The position numbers and the translations under genes were made by a program. From assembly GCA_018292915.2 (NCBI GenBank), contig JACVVK020000372.1, forward strand, positions 367,001 through 431,000: a DNA stretch of 64,000 nt. Direction: 5' to 3'. This DNA comes from Batillaria attramentaria. Its lineage: Eukaryota; Mollusca; Gastropoda; Batillariidae. The notes beneath the pieces are model-generated. The model did no database searches, had not been told where the DNA came from, and saw nothing but the letters and a program-made list of their open reading frames with translations. Shown here in pieces: positions 61,236 to 64,000 of this stretch; the first letter of the stretch is position 1; each line of letters begins with the position of its first letter.

Positions 61236-61483
61236 TTGGAAATGTTCAGCCCACCAAATTTCAAAAATAAATGCAATTCTAAATTCCGAAATTTAAATAG
61301 CTGAGCTGACCCTTCGCACCACGTGATTGTAATGTGTTTATGTCCAGTGTGTGAGAGAATGCGTGTGATTCACGTGAGCGTGCCTGTTGGGTTCAGTTCG
61401 CGGCGCTTTGAGCCGATTCAAGAAATTGGGTAAAGCGCCTATACAATGCTCATTATTATTATTATTATTATTATTATGAAAAT
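61236..61483 (+). mobile_element. SINE-5 3' part
   Basis: GTTCAGCCCACCAAATTTC, CTGACCCTTCGCACCACGTG, CGGCGCTTTGAGCCGATTC, GGGTAAAGCGCC and (ATT)n at 61453-61477 match the reverse complement of 39219-39440. The tRNA head is absent. Confidence 0.85.
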
Positions 61484-61532
61484 AACAGGATTGGAGCATG
61501 AATTATACACGACTCATACCAAAAAAGCCTTC

Positions 61533-61535
<3 letters not shown>

Positions 61536-61594
<59 letters not shown>
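61536..61594. repeat. (GT)n microsatellite
   Basis: Pure GT run of 59 bp. Confidence 0.97.
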
Positions 61595-61767
61595 CAAACA
61601 TCACAGGGAGATCTATAAACAATCACGACATGGGTTAAAACACCTTAAGTAATGAGAAACACCTTTAAGTAACAGGGGGGTCCAACAACTATAGGAGGGG
61701 TCCATTAACTTTAAAGTTATTGGACCGGGGGAGTCCAAGTACTATGGGGGTCCAACAACTTTATGAC

Positions 61768-62095
61768 ACCGGCTCTTAACTGGGCACTGCGGAGCGCCAC
61801 AATGCTGTCCACAGTTGTGATTTTGGGGGTTTCCGCTGCTGTGACGTCTTCACAGCAACCTGGATTTCAAATAGCCACAACGGTGACTGTGGTTTCCACA
61901 ACAGATTCTGATTGGCTGTACTACGTCACTCGGCGTGCAAACCGTCCGTGCATGGCGGACTCGGACAGTGCATCTTCAATCGGTTTGTCACCGAGCACAG
62001 CTGTGTTCAGTTTTGTAGTTAAGAGACACACCGAGCGCAACGACTGTGATGTGCACACGTGTGTTTCGCGCGCTGTGCCCAGTTAAGAGCAGGCT
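61768..62095 (-). mobile_element. MITE family 3, copy 3
   Basis: 328 bp, same orientation as copy 2, starting 8 bp after the foldback-like element. The left tip (ACCGGCTCTTAAC) has lost a base, and the flanks GAC and TAA do not match. Confidence 0.87.
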
Positions 62096-62243
62096 TAAGC
62101 TTTACCAGGAATAACCCGCTTTAGTGGGACGCACGTGGCTACTTCCGTTGTCTTACTCTGGATCGCGTTCACATTAATTTTATCGTAGGCCAGATTTGCT
62201 CCCAGTTTTTATGGACTGGGTGTAATGGTAGGCCTTAAACTGC

Positions 62244-62248
<5 letters not shown>

Positions 62249-62315
<67 letters not shown>
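62249..62315. repeat. (AC)n microsatellite
   Basis: Pure AC run of 67 bp. Confidence 0.97.
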
Positions 62316-62317
<2 letters not shown>

Positions 62318-62469
62318 TGGGAATCCGTCGAAGCGCGCGCGGTAGGTGTTCAGTGTTACTAGGTTCATCACAATCATTCTCGTTGAATTATACATTTCTG
62401 TCGAAGTCCCCTGTGCACGTCAGTGGTACAGACAGAAAGCGCAGTCATCCGGGCCCCGAGTAGCACTAA

Positions 62470-62815
62470 AGCTGGCTCTTAACTGGGCACAGCGCGCGAA
62501 ACACACATGTGCACATCACAGTCGTTGCGCTCGGTGTCTACTATACAGTCTAACTACAAAACTGAACACAGCTGTGCTCGGTGACAAACCGACTGAAGAT
62601 GCACTGTCCGCCATCAGTGTTTGCGCGCCGAATGACGTAGTACAGCCAGTCAGAATCTGTTGTGGAAACCACAGTCACAGTTGCGGCTATTTTGAGATCC
62701 AGGTTGCTGTGATGACGCCACAGCGGCGGACACCCCCCCCCCCCCCCCAATCACAACTGTGTCACAACTGTGGACAACACTGTGGCGCTCCGCAGTGTCC
62801 AGTTAAGAGCCGCCT
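62470..62815 (+). mobile_element. MITE family 3, copy 4
   Basis: 346 bp, ends AGCTGGCTCTTAACTGGGC and CCAGTTAAGAGCCGCCT, with TAA on both sides (62467-62469 and 62816-62818). It is longer than its relatives partly because of a C run at 62733-62748. Confidence 0.88.
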
Positions 62816-62818
62816 TAA

Positions 62819-63204
62819 CAACGGGTAACCAAACAGCGCGGACAGCAGCCCGTGCTTTTCACTGATGACAAACTTTTCTCTATGTGTTGAGGTAGATCAC
62901 ATTCCGTGTAGATACCCTTGCGCCACTACCGCTTGTAAACAAAGCGTTTCGAGGTGCGGGAGTGCGGTACCAAGTCTCTGCTTGAGTCGTACATTTTGGG
63001 TACCTGGTGAATGTGTAGAAACCTCACCACCGGCATCCCACATTGTGCGGCGTCAAAATGTAGGATCGCCTTCCTACTCTCCGTCAGTGGAAACTGTTCG
63101 TGTACTCCCGCAGGTGACATACGGTTTTTGTGAGAGGTAGTGGGGTAAATTGTGAATGAATCTGCACCGAGGATGGCCAGTCTGCCCGATGCTCACATGC
63201 TATA
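62819..63204. other. non-coding spacer
   Basis: Frames at 62865-63140 (91 codons) and opposite have no domain. Confidence 0.4.
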
Positions 63205-63368
63205 GTAATGATAATAATAATAATGTATTCCTACTGACTCTATTTGCAGCTCAAGTAAATAAAGACAACTCCAGGCGACCTTGCGTTAATAATAATAATA
63301 ATAATAATGTATTCCTACTGACTCTATTTGCAGCTCAAGTAAATAAAGACAACTCGAGGCGACCTTGC

Positions 63369-63402
<34 letters not shown>

Positions 63403-64000
63403 TATTCCTACTGACTCTATTTGCAGCTCAAGTAAATAAAGACAACTCGAGGCGACCTTGCGTTAATAATAATAATAATGTATTCCTACTGACTCTATTC
63501 GCAGCTCAAGTAAATAAAGACAACTCGAGGCGACCTTGCGTTAATAATAATAATAATAATGTATTCCTACTGACTCTATTCGCAGCTCAAGTAAATAAAG
63601 ACAACTCGAGGCGACCTTGCGTTAATAATAATAATAATAATAATATATTCCTACTGACTCTATTTGCAGCTCAAGTAAATAAAGACAACTCGATGCAACC
63701 TTGCTTTAATAATAATAATAATAATAATATTCCTACTGACTCTATTCGCAGCTCAAGTAAATAAAGACAACTCGAGGCGACCTTGCGTTAATAATAATAA
63801 TAATAATGTATTCCTACTGACTCTATTCGCAGCTCAAGTAAATAAAGACAACTCGAGGCGACCTTGCGTTAATAATAATAATAATGTATTCCTACTGACT
63901 CTATTTGCAGCTCAAGTAAATAAAGACAACTCGAGGCGACCTTGCTTTAATAATAATAATAATAATAATATTCCTACTGACTCTATTCGCAGCTCAAGTA
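63205..64000 (+). repeat. compound tandem array, 10 units of 78-93 bp, running off the window
   Basis: Each unit is a conserved core of about 60 bp (ATTCCTACTGACTCTATT, GCAGCTCAAGTAAATAAAG, then GGCGACCTTGCGTT) plus a variable (AAT)n run of 4-10 triplets. Cores start at 63227, 63311, 63404, 63482, 63563, 63647, 63729, 63810, 63888 and 63970. Because length changes are mostly whole AAT triplets, a frame of Asn runs alternating with VFLLTLFAAQVNKDNS stays open for 202 codons. This follows from the repeat and is not evidence of a gene. Confidence 0.97.

Larger units (their letters stand above)
60098..61759. mobile_element. 1.66-kb foldback-like DNA element
   Basis: Left end GTTAATGGACCCCC and right end GGGGGTCCAACAAC are inverted. 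Within the ends, CCAATAACTTTAAAGTTAAT at about 60133 is exactly complemented at about 61707. GGACCCC words recur about ten times in both ends, in both orientations. The interior has no transposase; it holds a SINE-5 3' part, a (GT)n and G-rich runs. No target duplication was identified. Confidence 0.7.

Noticed and set aside
63156..63764. 202-codon frame of Asn runs and VFLLTLFAAQ repeats
   Set aside because: It is explained by the tandem array with (AAT)n length changes. The frame breaks at the first unit with a non-triplet change.

Overview
The window looks like gene-poor animal nuclear DNA, most likely from a lophotrochozoan invertebrate and plausibly a gastropod mollusc. No bacterial gene organisation, rRNA, functional tRNA or CRISPR is visible. 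The evidence for an animal is the density of tRNA-derived SINEs, L2-like and CR1/Jockey-like LINE pieces, short inverted-repeat DNA transposons (MITEs) and very long (GT)n, (CT)n, (GTT)n and pentanucleotide microsatellites, plus one exon with a consensus splice donor. The taxon is an inference from repeat style only.

Host coding content is almost absent. The one convincing host coding segment is an exon on the minus strand at 29372-29563. It encodes a basic N-terminus and one hydrophobic segment (a type II membrane-protein start) and ends at a textbook donor. It is squeezed between a TCGTG satellite (28741-29368) on its intron side and a minisatellite (29576-30860) on its upstream side. Two weaker exon candidates are at 8570-8718 (+) and 10866-11000 (-).

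The rest is repeats. A young tRNA-derived SINE (called SINE-1 here) has about 17 copies spread over the window, most with 10-15 bp target-site duplications, including one nested inside an older copy (38641-38938). A 500-bp poly(A) SINE (SINE-2) has two copies (6551-7070, 49396-49898), and at least four other tRNA-headed families occur. L2-like LINE 3' ends, recognisable from the reverse-transcriptase C-terminus and a GCGC-stem/(ATT)n tail, lie at 14178-14583, 41534-41815 and 41933-42400. The same tail ends another SINE family (39209-39613, 61236-61483). An almost intact non-LTR retrotransposon lies on the minus strand at about 51355-55240, with an endonuclease and a reverse transcriptase reading frame separated by one 4-bp tandem duplication. 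It appears to sit inside a pogo/Tigger-like DNA element (50270-55695), which directly abuts a 205-bp TTAA-flanked piggyBac-like MITE (50059-50263).

DNA transposon families include a 275-303 bp element with GGGCCCGTATG ends (3 copies), a 312-346 bp element with AGCCGGCTCTTAAC ends and TTA/TAA duplications in two copies (4 copies), and a 1.66-kb element with long complex inverted ends (60098-61759). Tandem arrays occur at 5786-6250, 14621-15400, 15862-16076, 29576-30860, 44950-45225, 49226-49326 and 63205-64000 (running off the end). An 85-nt imperfect hairpin at 12729-12813 resembles a microRNA precursor or a minimal hairpin transposon.
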